DNA of 64,000 nucleotides, taken from Noviherbaspirillum massiliense JC206 (GTDB lineage: Bacteria; Pseudomonadota; Gammaproteobacteria; Burkholderiales; Burkholderiaceae_D). Where the stretch lies: contig NZ_HE978634.1 in assembly GCF_000312045.1 (NCBI RefSeq), forward strand, positions 615,940-679,939. Direction: 5' to 3'. The translations under genes and the position numbers were made by a program. This document shows, piece by piece, positions 46,276-55,057 of the stretch; the stretch's first letter is position 1; each line of letters opens with the position of its first letter. The notes below the pieces were generated by a model. It saw only the letters and a program-made list of their open reading frames with translations. It was not told the origin of the DNA and did no database searches.

Positions 46276-46677
46276 ATGTCCGATACGATGCGCCAACCGT
46301 CCTTTTCGCCGGTGCCTGCCGAGGATTCGTCGAGGAAGAGATTGAGCCTCGGGCTGGTGGCCGTCGCCGTCGCGTCATCGGTCATCGCCTCGACGTGCTG
46401 CGTGATCCCGCTGGTGCTGGTCCTGCTTGGCATCACCGGCGCGTGGATGGTGAACCTGACTGCCTTGCGGCCATTGACGCCGGTATTTGTCGGCGTCGCA
46501 CTGCTGGCATTGGCCTGGGCCGGATACCTGGTGTTCCGGCCGGCGGCGCAGTGTTCCTATCCGGACGGCGCGGCCTGCGACAGGACGCGCCGCATCACGA
46601 AGCGCATCTACCTCGCCAGCGCGGTATTCATCGGCTTGCTGCTGCTGTTTCCCGTCATTGCTCCCATTTTTTACTGA
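46276..46677 (+). CDS. merT: MerT-family mercuric/metal transport protein
   Basis: 133 residues, three membrane helices. SVIASTCCVIPLVLVLLGI carries the paired cysteines of MerT helix 1, and VFRPAAQCSYPDGAACDRTRR holds the second Cys pair in the cytoplasmic loop. It moves Hg2+ from MerP through the inner membrane. No merA or merR is nearby, so its role may not be classic mercury reduction. It is eight bases upstream of merP. Confidence 0.85.
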   Translation: MSDTMRQPSFSPVPAEDSSRKRLSLGLVAVAVASSVIASTCCVIPLVLVLLGITGAWMVNLTALRPLTPVFVGVALLALAWAGYLVFRPAAQCSYPDGAACDRTRRITKRIYLASAVFIGLLLLFPVIAPIFY

Positions 46678-46684
46678 TCCGAAC

Positions 46685-46978
46685 ATGACAAGAATTCCAC
46701 TGCTTGCTCTGGTTGCCGCGCTGCTGTGCGCTCCGCAGTTTGCGCTTGCGAAATCCCAAACCGTCACCCTGAACATACCGACCATGGACTGCTCGACCTG
46801 CCCCATCACCATCAGGGCAGCATTGCGCAAGGTTTCCGGCGTGTCCAGCGCGAAGGTCAGCTATGAACGGCGCGAAGCGGTGGTGGTCTTCGATGACAGC
46901 AAGACCAACGTGGACGAATTGAAGAAAGCGACGTCGGATGCGGGATACCCATCGCTTATCAAGACCTTGCCTAACTAA
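46685..46978 (+). CDS. merP: MerP-like periplasmic metal-binding protein
   Basis: 97 residues with a signal peptide (LALVAALLCAPQFALA) and one heavy-metal-associated domain. IPTMDCSTCPITIRAALRKVSGV has the CxxC metal site of MerP, with the usual 'GMTC' reading TMDC. The C-terminus (DAGYPSLIK) is standard. It scavenges Hg2+ (or another soft metal) for MerT. Last gene of the four-gene run. Confidence 0.88.
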   Translation: MTRIPLLALVAALLCAPQFALAKSQTVTLNIPTMDCSTCPITIRAALRKVSGVSSAKVSYERREAVVVFDDSKTNVDELKKATSDAGYPSLIKTLPN

Positions 46979-47070
46979 AGCCGGGAGGGTTGATCCTCTT
47001 GCGCGTCAATCATTTATCGAATTCCCGGTAACGCATACGGGCGATCGGGGCCCGTCCACGTAAGCCCGAA

Positions 47071-49527
47071 TCAACCGCCATACACGAGCAGGAGCAGCCA
47101 CGACGGCAGGCCGAGGTAGAGCGCCGCGAGTCCGAAGCGCTCAAGCCAGCGTCGCACTTCGATTGTCCATGCCGGGCGCAGGAGCACCGCCAGCAGGGTG
47201 CCGGCTTCCGTTACTGCGCGCAGCGCCGCCGCAGTCAGCACGACACCAATCGCCCACGATGCCCACCAGAGTCCGAAGGCGATGAGATAAGCCTTCAGGC
47301 CGAACATGGTGTACTCGCCGAAACTGCTGCCGAACGCAATGTGCTGGTGCAGGCGGAAGGCCGGGATGGCGAGCAAACCGGGGAACAGAACGAACTTCAC
47401 GAATGGATGGTCGAGGCGGCCGCGCCGGACCGACGAACGCGCTTTCGCATAGGCGATTGAACGCGAGGAGGTGCTGAGCGGCATCGGCACTCTGGCTGCC
47501 GAAGCCAGTGCCCAGGCCAGGGACATCGGGTTGGCTGTGGCAAGCCCGTACCGCCAGCGCCCGCCCGATGTCAGGTGCAGCGTGACGCCAGGAACAGGGA
47601 CAGGCACGCACCAGGGCTTGACCGCGACGATGTTCCGCAGCGCGAGTTCCAGACGCCGCGCGCCGCGCGCCAGTACGAGCCTGCCGTTTTCGATCGAAGC
47701 CTGCGCGCCAAACGCGTACAGTACGCACCACGAAGCGGCCTCGGGAATGATGAAGAGGCCGGCGAAAGTGCGCATCTGGGCCAGCGTGTGCCCGCGCAAG
47801 GTATCGCTGAGCAGCATTGCTGCGCCCATCCAGAGCAGGCTTGCGCGCGCGAAGGCACGCAACGCGCCCGCGACGAAGCGGGCAGCGGGCGGCAGCACCG
47901 CGACATTGACGGGGAACGCCAGCGCACAGGCTGGCTCGGACTGTTCTTCCTCTCTGGATGTACGCAAAAAGGAAAATGCTGCCGTCGCTGCCAGCAGCAC
48001 GAGGAACACGGTCGCCGTCAACCCGACCCAGTCGCCCAGGATCACCATGAGTGTGCGCGGAGGCGTGCTGACCGGCAGGTTGCCGACCACCAGTACGCGT
48101 TCATCCTTGCGGGCGCCGGCAAGCACGGTGCCGGTCGCATCGATCACCGCGCTGTAACCGTTCGGCGTGACGCGGAACTGCGGCAGGCGTGTTTCGATGC
48201 TTCGGAATGCAGCGGCGGCGTGGTGCAGGTCCACGCCCAGGCGGTCGGTGAACCAGGATTCGTTCGACATGGTCAGGATGACTTGCGCGCCCAGGCGTGC
48301 GCCTTGAATGGCGAGGCCGGCATCCATGTCGTCGAGGCATATCATCGGCAGCACGGGGATCTCGCGGCCGTCGGCGAGACGCAGCGGGAACACGCGGGCA
48401 CCCGAACCGGGCTGCCAGCTGCCGGTCCACGGCAGCCAGCGCCGCAGCACAGGCCCATCGAGCCAGGCAGGCACGTACTCGGTGAGCGGGAAGAGGTGCG
48501 TCTTGCGGTAGAAGCCCAGCAATCCCTTGCCGGGTTCCACGAACGCGGCGGCATTGTATTCACCGGCCGCATCGCGATCGTAGGTTCCGAGCACAAATGG
48601 CACGCCGGCGGAATTGACGATGCCGAGGATCTCGCGGTCGAACTCGGCCCCGGCTTCGCTCTTCGGATGGCCCAGGGTCGTGGGGTAGGCGGTCTCCGAC
48701 CACAGCACTGCGTCCGCATGCTGGTGCACGACGGCGTCGTAGGTCATCGCGAAATGCATGTCGAGCACCTCGCGGACGACTGCGTAAGTGCCTTTTTCCT
48801 GACGCTGCCGCTCATAGTCCACGATGTTGGACTGGATCATTCCCATGCGCAGCGACTTGCCGGAGCTTGCGGGCAATGCGGAGAGCACGGCCTGGCCGTA
48901 GCCCGCCAGCAGCAGCGGCACCAGCGCCGCAAGCGTCAATGGCTTGAGGATGGCGCGAGCGCCACCAGCCCGGCGCGCGAGGGCTGCCGCGACACCCTGG
49001 TTCGCCAGCAGCAGCATGAAGGTAAGCCCCGCTGCGCCGCCGACATCGGCAGCCTGGCGCAGGAGTCGGGACGGATAGAGCCCGTAGCCGATCGTGTCGT
49101 CGAGGAGTCGGGGCATGAGCCGCTCCGTGGCTACCCAGGCGGCGGCCGCTGCGCATGCGGCCAGAACAGGACCATACCGCCGGACGGCCAGGTGACGCAC
49201 CAGCGCAAATGCAAGGAACTGCGGCTGGAACAGCGGGGCGGCGAGAAGCAGCACTGCCATCCCGACGCCTGATCCTGTCTGGGTATAGCCGCCGATCGCC
49301 GTTCCGAGCCAGGCGAAGACTGCCGCCGTGTATGCAACCGACATTGCCCAGGCGCAGAGCAGCGTGCCCGCGAGTGTCCGGTTCGCGTCCAGGGCGAGCA
49401 ACCATGGCGCGAGGAACACGAAGCCAAGCATCCAGCCGGCGCCGCCGCGGGCGTAGAGGCCGGACAGGATGGCGCTGGCAAGGATGCCGGCCAGAATGGG
49501 TGCGCTGGATCGGGTAAATGAAGCCAT
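47071..49527 (-). CDS. Lnt-like N-acyltransferase with a large C-terminal membrane extension
   Basis: 818 residues. Residues 1-520 look like apolipoprotein N-acyltransferase: about six membrane helices, a nitrilase domain with the triad Glu278 (LWSETAYP), Lys342 (YRKTHLFPLTEYVP) and Cys397 (PMICLDDMD), and a closing helix near 495-520. Lnt is normally about 510 residues. Here another ~290 residues follow (from about 525), with two helices, a beta-rich block (ENGRLVLARGARRLELALRN ... VTLHLTSGGRWRYGL) resembling a bacterial PH-like domain, and three or four more helices. The catalytic residues are intact, so acyl transfer is plausible. Its partners are a single-pass protein 17 bases upstream and an SGNH hydrolase. 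It is probably a second, specialised Lnt. Confidence 0.78.
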   Translation of the reverse strand: MASFTRSSAPILAGILASAILSGLYARGGAGWMLGFVFLAPWLLALDANRTLAGTLLCAWAMSVAYTAAVFAWLGTAIGGYTQTGSGVGMAVLLLAAPLFQPQFLAFALVRHLAVRRYGPVLAACAAAAAWVATERLMPRLLDDTIGYGLYPSRLLRQAADVGGAAGLTFMLLLANQGVAAALARRAGGARAILKPLTLAALVPLLLAGYGQAVLSALPASSGKSLRMGMIQSNIVDYERQRQEKGTYAVVREVLDMHFAMTYDAVVHQHADAVLWSETAYPTTLGHPKSEAGAEFDREILGIVNSAGVPFVLGTYDRDAAGEYNAAAFVEPGKGLLGFYRKTHLFPLTEYVPAWLDGPVLRRWLPWTGSWQPGSGARVFPLRLADGREIPVLPMICLDDMDAGLAIQGARLGAQVILTMSNESWFTDRLGVDLHHAAAAFRSIETRLPQFRVTPNGYSAVIDATGTVLAGARKDERVLVVGNLPVSTPPRTLMVILGDWVGLTATVFLVLLAATAAFSFLRTSREEEQSEPACALAFPVNVAVLPPAARFVAGALRAFARASLLWMGAAMLLSDTLRGHTLAQMRTFAGLFIIPEAASWCVLYAFGAQASIENGRLVLARGARRLELALRNIVAVKPWCVPVPVPGVTLHLTSGGRWRYGLATANPMSLAWALASAARVPMPLSTSSRSIAYAKARSSVRRGRLDHPFVKFVLFPGLLAIPAFRLHQHIAFGSSFGEYTMFGLKAYLIAFGLWWASWAIGVVLTAAALRAVTEAGTLLAVLLRPAWTIEVRRWLERFGLAALYLGLPSWLLLLVYGG

Positions 49528-49543
49528 GATTCAAGAACCGGGA

Positions 49544-50203
49544 TTACCGAGGCTCCGTCGGCGCAGGAATTTCGATGCGTCGGATCGGCAGCCCGGCCGG
49601 GGCGAGTTCCGGCGGCACGACACGATCCTTGGGAATCTCGATCGGCTGGTTATTCGCATCGACAAGCTGGTAGTCCGGCGAGAACATCAGGATCGGCTCT
49701 ATGCGTTGGCCGTCGTCGGTTGCCTGATAGTGGCGGACATAGCCCGGCGGAAGCTCGAAATCCTCAGGTACCGCAATCCCGACCAGAGGCGGACGGGTGC
49801 CAGGCGGCGAGAACGCGCCGAGGCCGGTATGGAGGCCGGCCTGGTGCAGGCGCTCGATGACTTCTCCCATCGTCGGCTTCTCGCCACGGGCAAGGTAAAA
49901 CGTGAGGTCGCGCGTCGGGTCGGCATCCCCCTCGGGTGCGCGCGGCGATGCCTCTTGCGCCGTCGCCGGCGCAGGCATCGGGGGCGGTGTCCAGGTCGCG
50001 AAGCTGTTACCCGACTCGCTTGACGAGGCCGATGATGCACCCGGTGTTGCGGTGTCGTCGGTCTCGGAGGATGACATCAACAGATAGAAACCGGCGACGG
50101 CCAGTCCGAACGCAATTGCGAGGTAACCCAGGGAAGGACGCCACCCGCCCCGGGCTGTGACCGGATGGGTCTTTGGCTGGCCGGAGCGGCGTGGCGTTTT
50201 CAT
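49544..50203 (-). CDS. Single-pass membrane protein with a proline-rich periplasmic domain
   Basis: 219 residues. A cytoplasmic basic start is followed by one membrane helix (about residues 26-43, LGYLAIAFGLAVAGFYLLM), a Ser/Pro/Ala-rich linker and a compact domain from about 90 (DLTFYLARGEKPTMGEVIERLHQAGLH ... GYVRHYQATDDGQRIEPILMFSPDYQLVDANNQPIEIPKDR). There is no lipobox cysteine. I do not recognise the domain. It lies 19 bases after the SGNH hydrolase gene and 16 before the Lnt-like gene, so it belongs to a three-gene operon. Confidence 0.65.
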   Translation of the reverse strand: MKTPRRSGQPKTHPVTARGGWRPSLGYLAIAFGLAVAGFYLLMSSSETDDTATPGASSASSSESGNSFATWTPPPMPAPATAQEASPRAPEGDADPTRDLTFYLARGEKPTMGEVIERLHQAGLHTGLGAFSPPGTRPPLVGIAVPEDFELPPGYVRHYQATDDGQRIEPILMFSPDYQLVDANNQPIEIPKDRVVPPELAPAGLPIRRIEIPAPTEPR

Positions 50204-50222
50204 GGCTTATTGCTCGCTGCCC

Positions 50223-51299
50223 TTAAGGGGCTACCGGATTGAAGGTGGACAAGCCCCAGCCGAGACGCTCATGGCCATACTGGTTCCAGACGGGGTTCTT
50301 GCCGCCCGTGAACGAAGTGTAGCGGGGAGCGCCGGTGCCGGTGCTGCCGGAACTGATGGTGCCGCCCGTGTAGGTCGGGTGAGTATCATCGGACTGGATG
50401 TAGTCATAGCTGGTGCTCGCGGACACGAAGTGCGTGTTGGAGTCGCGGATCGTCGAGCGCAGCGTCGTGGTGATGCGGTTCACGTAAGCCGCCTCGCTCT
50501 CGCCCGCCACGTAGCGCAATGCATCCGAGTCGATCATGCCGTCACCATTGCTGTCGTAGTCGGCAGCCATGTATTGCGCGAACGCGTCGACGCATGCAAA
50601 GCCCTTCTGACGTGCCAGATCGCACATCGCGTAGTTCATCTTGGCAATGTAAGGCAGGAGCGTATCCCGTATATTCATCGTAGTGCCGGTCGAGGCATTT
50701 TTGCAGGAGCTTTGCACATTGTCAGCGTTATAGCCCGGGTAGTGCAGGTTGGAGATCACCTTCAGCTTGGTACCGGCATAGGCATTGGCGTTGATGTAGT
50801 CCATCGCCTTCGCCACGTAAGTCTTGCAGTTGTTCAATGCCGTATCCAGCCCGCTGACATCACAGGTACCGGTCTGATTCTTGAAGGCCGAGCGTGCCTG
50901 CAGGCCATCGTTGCCGCACATTTCGAAGGCGACTACCCGGGTATTACTGCTTTGCATGTAGGACCGCTCGGCCACGATCTTGTTGTTGTAGATGTCCGAA
51001 GCCACTGCGCCGGACTTGGTGCGGCGCACTTGCTCGACGTCGGCATTCCACAGCGCCGAAAGATACTCCGCTTCCACCACGGGGCCTGCATACTTCGCCA
51101 CGCTGAAGAGAGAGCCGTTGTAGCCCGCGTAAATCGAGTCGCCATAGGCCACGACGCGGTACTTGGTCGTGGTGCCGGCCCGATCGATGGTCCAGGAAGT
51201 GTTCTGATTGATTGTGGTTGCCCCCGCCTCGGCTCCGAAGGCCAGCAGGGCAAGGGCAGGCATCATCGTGCGCATCGCGGCACGAAATCGAGTGCTCAT
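50223..51299 (-). CDS. Secreted SGNH/GDSL hydrolase with an EF-hand-like calcium loop
   Basis: 358 residues. A signal peptide (MMPALALLAFGAEAGA) is followed by the SGNH blocks: Ser55 in RVVAYGDSIYAG, the Gly block near SGAVASD, Asn130 in EMCGNDG, and Asp304/His307 in SDDTHP. DSNGDGMIDSD (residues 249-259) reads as a dockerin or EF-hand calcium loop. Six cysteines suggest disulfides. Such enzymes are esterases or deacetylases acting on polysaccharide or lipid. There is no lipobox, so it is soluble once exported. The start at 51299 follows AGGAGAC; an upstream extension to 51359 is not supported. It is the first gene of the three-gene unit with the membrane protein and the Lnt-like enzyme. Confidence 0.82.
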   Translation of the reverse strand: MSTRFRAAMRTMMPALALLAFGAEAGATTINQNTSWTIDRAGTTTKYRVVAYGDSIYAGYNGSLFSVAKYAGPVVEAEYLSALWNADVEQVRRTKSGAVASDIYNNKIVAERSYMQSSNTRVVAFEMCGNDGLQARSAFKNQTGTCDVSGLDTALNNCKTYVAKAMDYINANAYAGTKLKVISNLHYPGYNADNVQSSCKNASTGTTMNIRDTLLPYIAKMNYAMCDLARQKGFACVDAFAQYMAADYDSNGDGMIDSDALRYVAGESEAAYVNRITTTLRSTIRDSNTHFVSASTSYDYIQSDDTHPTYTGGTISSGSTGTGAPRYTSFTGGKNPVWNQYGHERLGWGLSTFNPVAP

Positions 51300-51913
51300 G
51301 TTTTGTCTCCTATTAGTGAAATTATTTTCTTCTTTGCCTAACAGACCGGACCTCACCACGATTCACCGCTGTCGATGAGCTGAACGAACAATTCATCTGG
51401 ATAAGCTCCACGATGCAATGTAGCTGAACCGTGCATACCCAACAATAGAGAACCCTATGTCAGGGTGGGCCCGATGACATTTATCAATTGACTTTGGAAG
51501 CACTTGAGGTGCCGGTGCCACAAACAGCGAAACCATGGAGCGGGGGATTGACGACAAATGTCCTGCATCGCGCGGGATCATGGCGGGCGCAACGGCACTG
51601 GTGACGAAGATGGTTCGCTTGCAATCCGCGACGATACCGGTCAGACCGTCGATCGCACGCCCACTCCTTCCGAGGCGCTATCGCTGATGCAGTGCCGATC
51701 CAGCCTTGAGCCAAGTCAAGGAGTGCATGCCGAAAATCTGCTCGACGGGCAGACGCGGAAAGATGTATTGATGGAGCGGGCGGGGCAGGCAATCGGCGCC
51801 TGCTTGCACGAGGGCGGGTTCTTCATCGAAGCGAGCGCCGCCAGTTCTGTTGCCGACGATGGACTCGGCAGGCGGCCCGAGAATCATCTCTGGCCGCCTG
51901 CCTGCTTCCCGGC
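51300..51913. other. Intergenic region between the SGNH operon and the RND permease gene
   Basis: About 610 bases with no supported gene. It includes the promoter of the SGNH hydrolase operon and the 3' end of the RND operon, both on the minus strand. Open frames here lack ribosome sites and known sequence. No terminator with a T-run was found. Confidence 0.4.
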
Positions 51914-54900
51914 TTACTTCCTGCCGGCCGCGCGCGCCAGCGGCGGTGTGGCCTCTACGGGTTCGACATGCGGTGCCGGAATGGCGCCGATGTCCGCCGT
52001 GATCGGTCCCTTGCCGCTGTACCGGTCGAGGTAGAGATAGATCACCGGCGTGATGTAGAGCGTGATCACCTGCGAGAACAGCAGGCCGCCCACCACGGCC
52101 AGGCCGAGCGGCTGGCGCAGTTCCGCGCCGGCACCCAGGCCGAGCGCGATCGGCAGCGCGCCCATCAGCGCGGCGAAAGTGGTCATCAGGATCGGGCGGA
52201 AGCGCAGCAGGCAGGCCTTGCGGATCGCTTCCTGCGGCGACATGCCCTGGTTGCGCTGCGCATCCAGGGCGAAGTCGATCATCATGATCGCGTTCTTCTT
52301 CACAATGCCGATCAGCATCAGGATGCCGATGGTTGCGATCAGGGTCAGGTCCATGCCGAACAGGCGCAGCACCAGCAGCGCGCCGACCGCAGCCGAGGGC
52401 AGGCCGGCGAGGATGGTCAGCGGGTGGATGAAGCTTTCGTACAGCACGCCCAGCAGCACGTAGATGACCAGCAGCGCCACCACCAGCAGCACCGCCTGGC
52501 TGGACTGCGAATCCTTGAACACCGCGGCATCGCCGCCATAGGACGTGATCACGCTCGGTGGCAGCTTGATCTCGCTCTGGTACTGCTCGATGCGGGCCGC
52601 GGCCTCGCCCAGCGGCACGTCGGGCGCGAGGTTGAAGGAGAGCGTGATCGCCTGCAGCTGGCCCTGGTGGTTGACGGCGGTCGGCCCGATGGTGCGTTCG
52701 ACCGTCGCGAAGCTGGTCAGGGGCACCAGGTTGCCGTTCTTCGTCCGCACGTAGATCTGGTCGAAGGCGCTTTCATCGCGCTTGAACGCTTCTGCCACTT
52801 CGAGGATCACCTGATAGTCATTGCTGCTGGTGTAGATGGTCGATACCTGGCGCTCGCCGAAGGCGCTGTAGAGCACGCTGCGCAGATCCGCCATCTGCAC
52901 GCCGAGCAGGCCCGCCTTGTCGCGGTCGATCTTCAGCGTCGCCTGCAAGCCCTTCAGCTGCGAGTCACTGGTGACGTCGCGGAACAACGGGTCGTTGCGC
53001 AGCTTGTCGAGCAGCTTGACGCTCCATTCGTTGAGCTCCTCCGCGCGTACGCTCTGCAGCACATACTGGTAGCGGCTCTTGCTGACACGGCCGCCGAGCT
53101 GCAGGTTCTGCACCGGCCGGAAATACACCGCCATGCCGGGCACGGCGCGCACCTTCTTGCGCAAGTCTTCCAGCACCTGCGGCATCTTGGCACGCTCGCT
53201 GCGCGGCTTGAGGTTGATGAACATGCGGCCGCTGTTCTGGGTGCTGTTGCTGGCGCCGACGATGGAGGTAAGGCTTTCGACGTTCGGGTCCTTGCGGATG
53301 ATCTCGGCGACTTCGGCCTGCTTGGCGCGCATCGCGAGGAAGGAAATGTCCTCGGCCGCTTCCGTCGTCACGCTGATCTGGCCGATGTCTTCCTCGGGGA
53401 AGAAGCCCTTGGGAATGGTGATGAACAGGTAGGCGGTCAGGGCGAAGGTGCCGAATGCGACCACCAGAACGGCGCTGCGGTGCCGCAGGGCCCAGTCCAG
53501 GGTGCGCTCATAGGCGCCGTGCGTGGCATTGAACAGGCGCTCGAAGCCGCGGCCCAGCGCGTGATCCGGGTGCTCGTGTTCCGGCTTGAGGTAGCGGCTG
53601 CACAGCATCGGCACCAGGGTCAGCGACACCACCGCCGACACCAGGATGGAGAGCGCTACCACCACTGCGAATTCATGGAACATCAGGCCGATCACGCCGG
53701 GCATGAAGAAAATCGGGATGAACACGGCCACCAGCGACAGCGAGATCGAGACGATGGTGAAGCTCATTTCCTTCGATCCGACCAGCGCCGCCCGGAATGG
53801 GGCCATGCCGTTTTCCACATGGCGCACGATGTTTTCCAGCACCACGATGGCATCGTCGACCACCAGGCCGACCGCGAGCGTGATGCCGAGCAGCGAAATG
53901 TTGTCGAGGCTGTAGCCGAACGCGTAGAGCAGCGAGACTGCGCCGACCAGCGACACCGGCAGCGACAGCGTCGGGATCACGGTCGCGAGCAGCTTGCGCA
54001 GGAACAGGAAGATCACCATCACCACCAGGGCGACCGTGATGGCGAGCGTGATGTTGACATCGTGCAGCGCTTCGCGGATCGATACCGAGCGGTCGTTCAT
54101 CAGGTGGATCTGGACCGAGGCCGGCAGCTGCGCCTGGAAGCGCGGGATCATCTTGTAGACCGAATCGACCACCGCCACGGTGTTCGCGTCCGGCTGGCGC
54201 TGGATCGCGAGGATGATGGCATTTTCGCCATTGAAGCTGCTGACCCGCTTCACCGATTCATAACTGTCCTTGACTTCAGCCACTTCGCGTAGCCGGACCG
54301 GCGAATTGTTGCGGCTGGCAATGATCAGGTCGGCGAACTGTGCCGCGCTTTTCAGCTGCTGGTTGGCCTGGATCGTCAGCGTCTGTTTCGGGCCGTCGAG
54401 CACGCCGACCGGCGTATTTGCATTCGCGGCGCGGATGCCGGCCACCAGGTCGTCGAAGGAGATGTTGCGGGCGTTGAGGAGCGCCGGATTGACTTCGACC
54501 CGTACCGCATAGCGCTTTTGCCCGTAGATCATCACCTGGGCCACACCATTCAGGGTCGACAGGCTGGGCGAGATCAGGTTTTCCGCATAGTCGTTGAGGT
54601 CCGACAGGTTGAGCGAGGGCGAGGTCAGGGCCAGCAGCAGCACCGGCGCGTCGGCCGGGTTGACCTTGCGGTAGGACGGCAGGTCCGTCATTTCCTCGGG
54701 CAGGGCGCGCTGCGCCCGCAGCAGGGCAGATTGTACGTCGACCGCGGCGGCGTCGATGTCGCGGTCGGTGTCGAATTCCAGCGTGATCGAAGTGTTGCCC
54801 AGGGTGTTGACGGAACTGATGACGCTCAGTCCGGCGATCGTCGAGAACTGCTTTTCCAGCGGCAGCGCGACCGACGAAGCCATGGTTTCCGGGCTGGCGC

Positions 54901-55057
54901 CCGGCAGGTTGGCGGTGACGTTGATGACCGGGGTGTTATAGCTGGGCAGGGCGGCGACCGGGATCTTCGTGTAGGCCAGGATACCCGCGATGATGACCGA
55001 AATGCTCAGCAGCACGGTCATCACCGGGCGCCGGATACACAGTTCTGAGAGATTCAT
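51914..55057 (-). CDS. RND efflux permease (HAE1, MdtB/MdtC-like)
   Basis: Proton-driven inner-membrane pump subunit, 1047 residues with twelve membrane helices and two large periplasmic loops. The start MNLSELCIRRPVMTVLLSISV and the helix 4 charged motif LAVGLVVDDAIVVLENIVRHVENG (paired Asp) are the HAE1 signature; the second half repeats it as GIVKKNAIMMIDFALDAQR. Sequence style resembles MdtB/MdtC and MuxB, which export drugs or siderophores. It overlaps the adaptor gene by four bases (ATGA), so the two are translationally coupled. No TolC-type outer-membrane gene is in the window. Confidence 0.94.
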   Translation of the reverse strand: MNLSELCIRRPVMTVLLSISVIIAGILAYTKIPVAALPSYNTPVINVTANLPGASPETMASSVALPLEKQFSTIAGLSVISSVNTLGNTSITLEFDTDRDIDAAAVDVQSALLRAQRALPEEMTDLPSYRKVNPADAPVLLLALTSPSLNLSDLNDYAENLISPSLSTLNGVAQVMIYGQKRYAVRVEVNPALLNARNISFDDLVAGIRAANANTPVGVLDGPKQTLTIQANQQLKSAAQFADLIIASRNNSPVRLREVAEVKDSYESVKRVSSFNGENAIILAIQRQPDANTVAVVDSVYKMIPRFQAQLPASVQIHLMNDRSVSIREALHDVNITLAITVALVVMVIFLFLRKLLATVIPTLSLPVSLVGAVSLLYAFGYSLDNISLLGITLAVGLVVDDAIVVLENIVRHVENGMAPFRAALVGSKEMSFTIVSISLSLVAVFIPIFFMPGVIGLMFHEFAVVVALSILVSAVVSLTLVPMLCSRYLKPEHEHPDHALGRGFERLFNATHGAYERTLDWALRHRSAVLVVAFGTFALTAYLFITIPKGFFPEEDIGQISVTTEAAEDISFLAMRAKQAEVAEIIRKDPNVESLTSIVGASNSTQNSGRMFINLKPRSERAKMPQVLEDLRKKVRAVPGMAVYFRPVQNLQLGGRVSKSRYQYVLQSVRAEELNEWSVKLLDKLRNDPLFRDVTSDSQLKGLQATLKIDRDKAGLLGVQMADLRSVLYSAFGERQVSTIYTSSNDYQVILEVAEAFKRDESAFDQIYVRTKNGNLVPLTSFATVERTIGPTAVNHQGQLQAITLSFNLAPDVPLGEAAARIEQYQSEIKLPPSVITSYGGDAAVFKDSQSSQAVLLVVALLVIYVLLGVLYESFIHPLTILAGLPSAAVGALLVLRLFGMDLTLIATIGILMLIGIVKKNAIMMIDFALDAQRNQGMSPQEAIRKACLLRFRPILMTTFAALMGALPIALGLGAGAELRQPLGLAVVGGLLFSQVITLYITPVIYLYLDRYSGKGPITADIGAIPAPHVEPVEATPPLARAAGRK

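Noticed and set aside
51968-54292. 774-residue open frame on the plus strand
   Set aside because: Antisense to the RND permease, with His/Asp/Gln-rich composition typical of GC-rich reverse frames.
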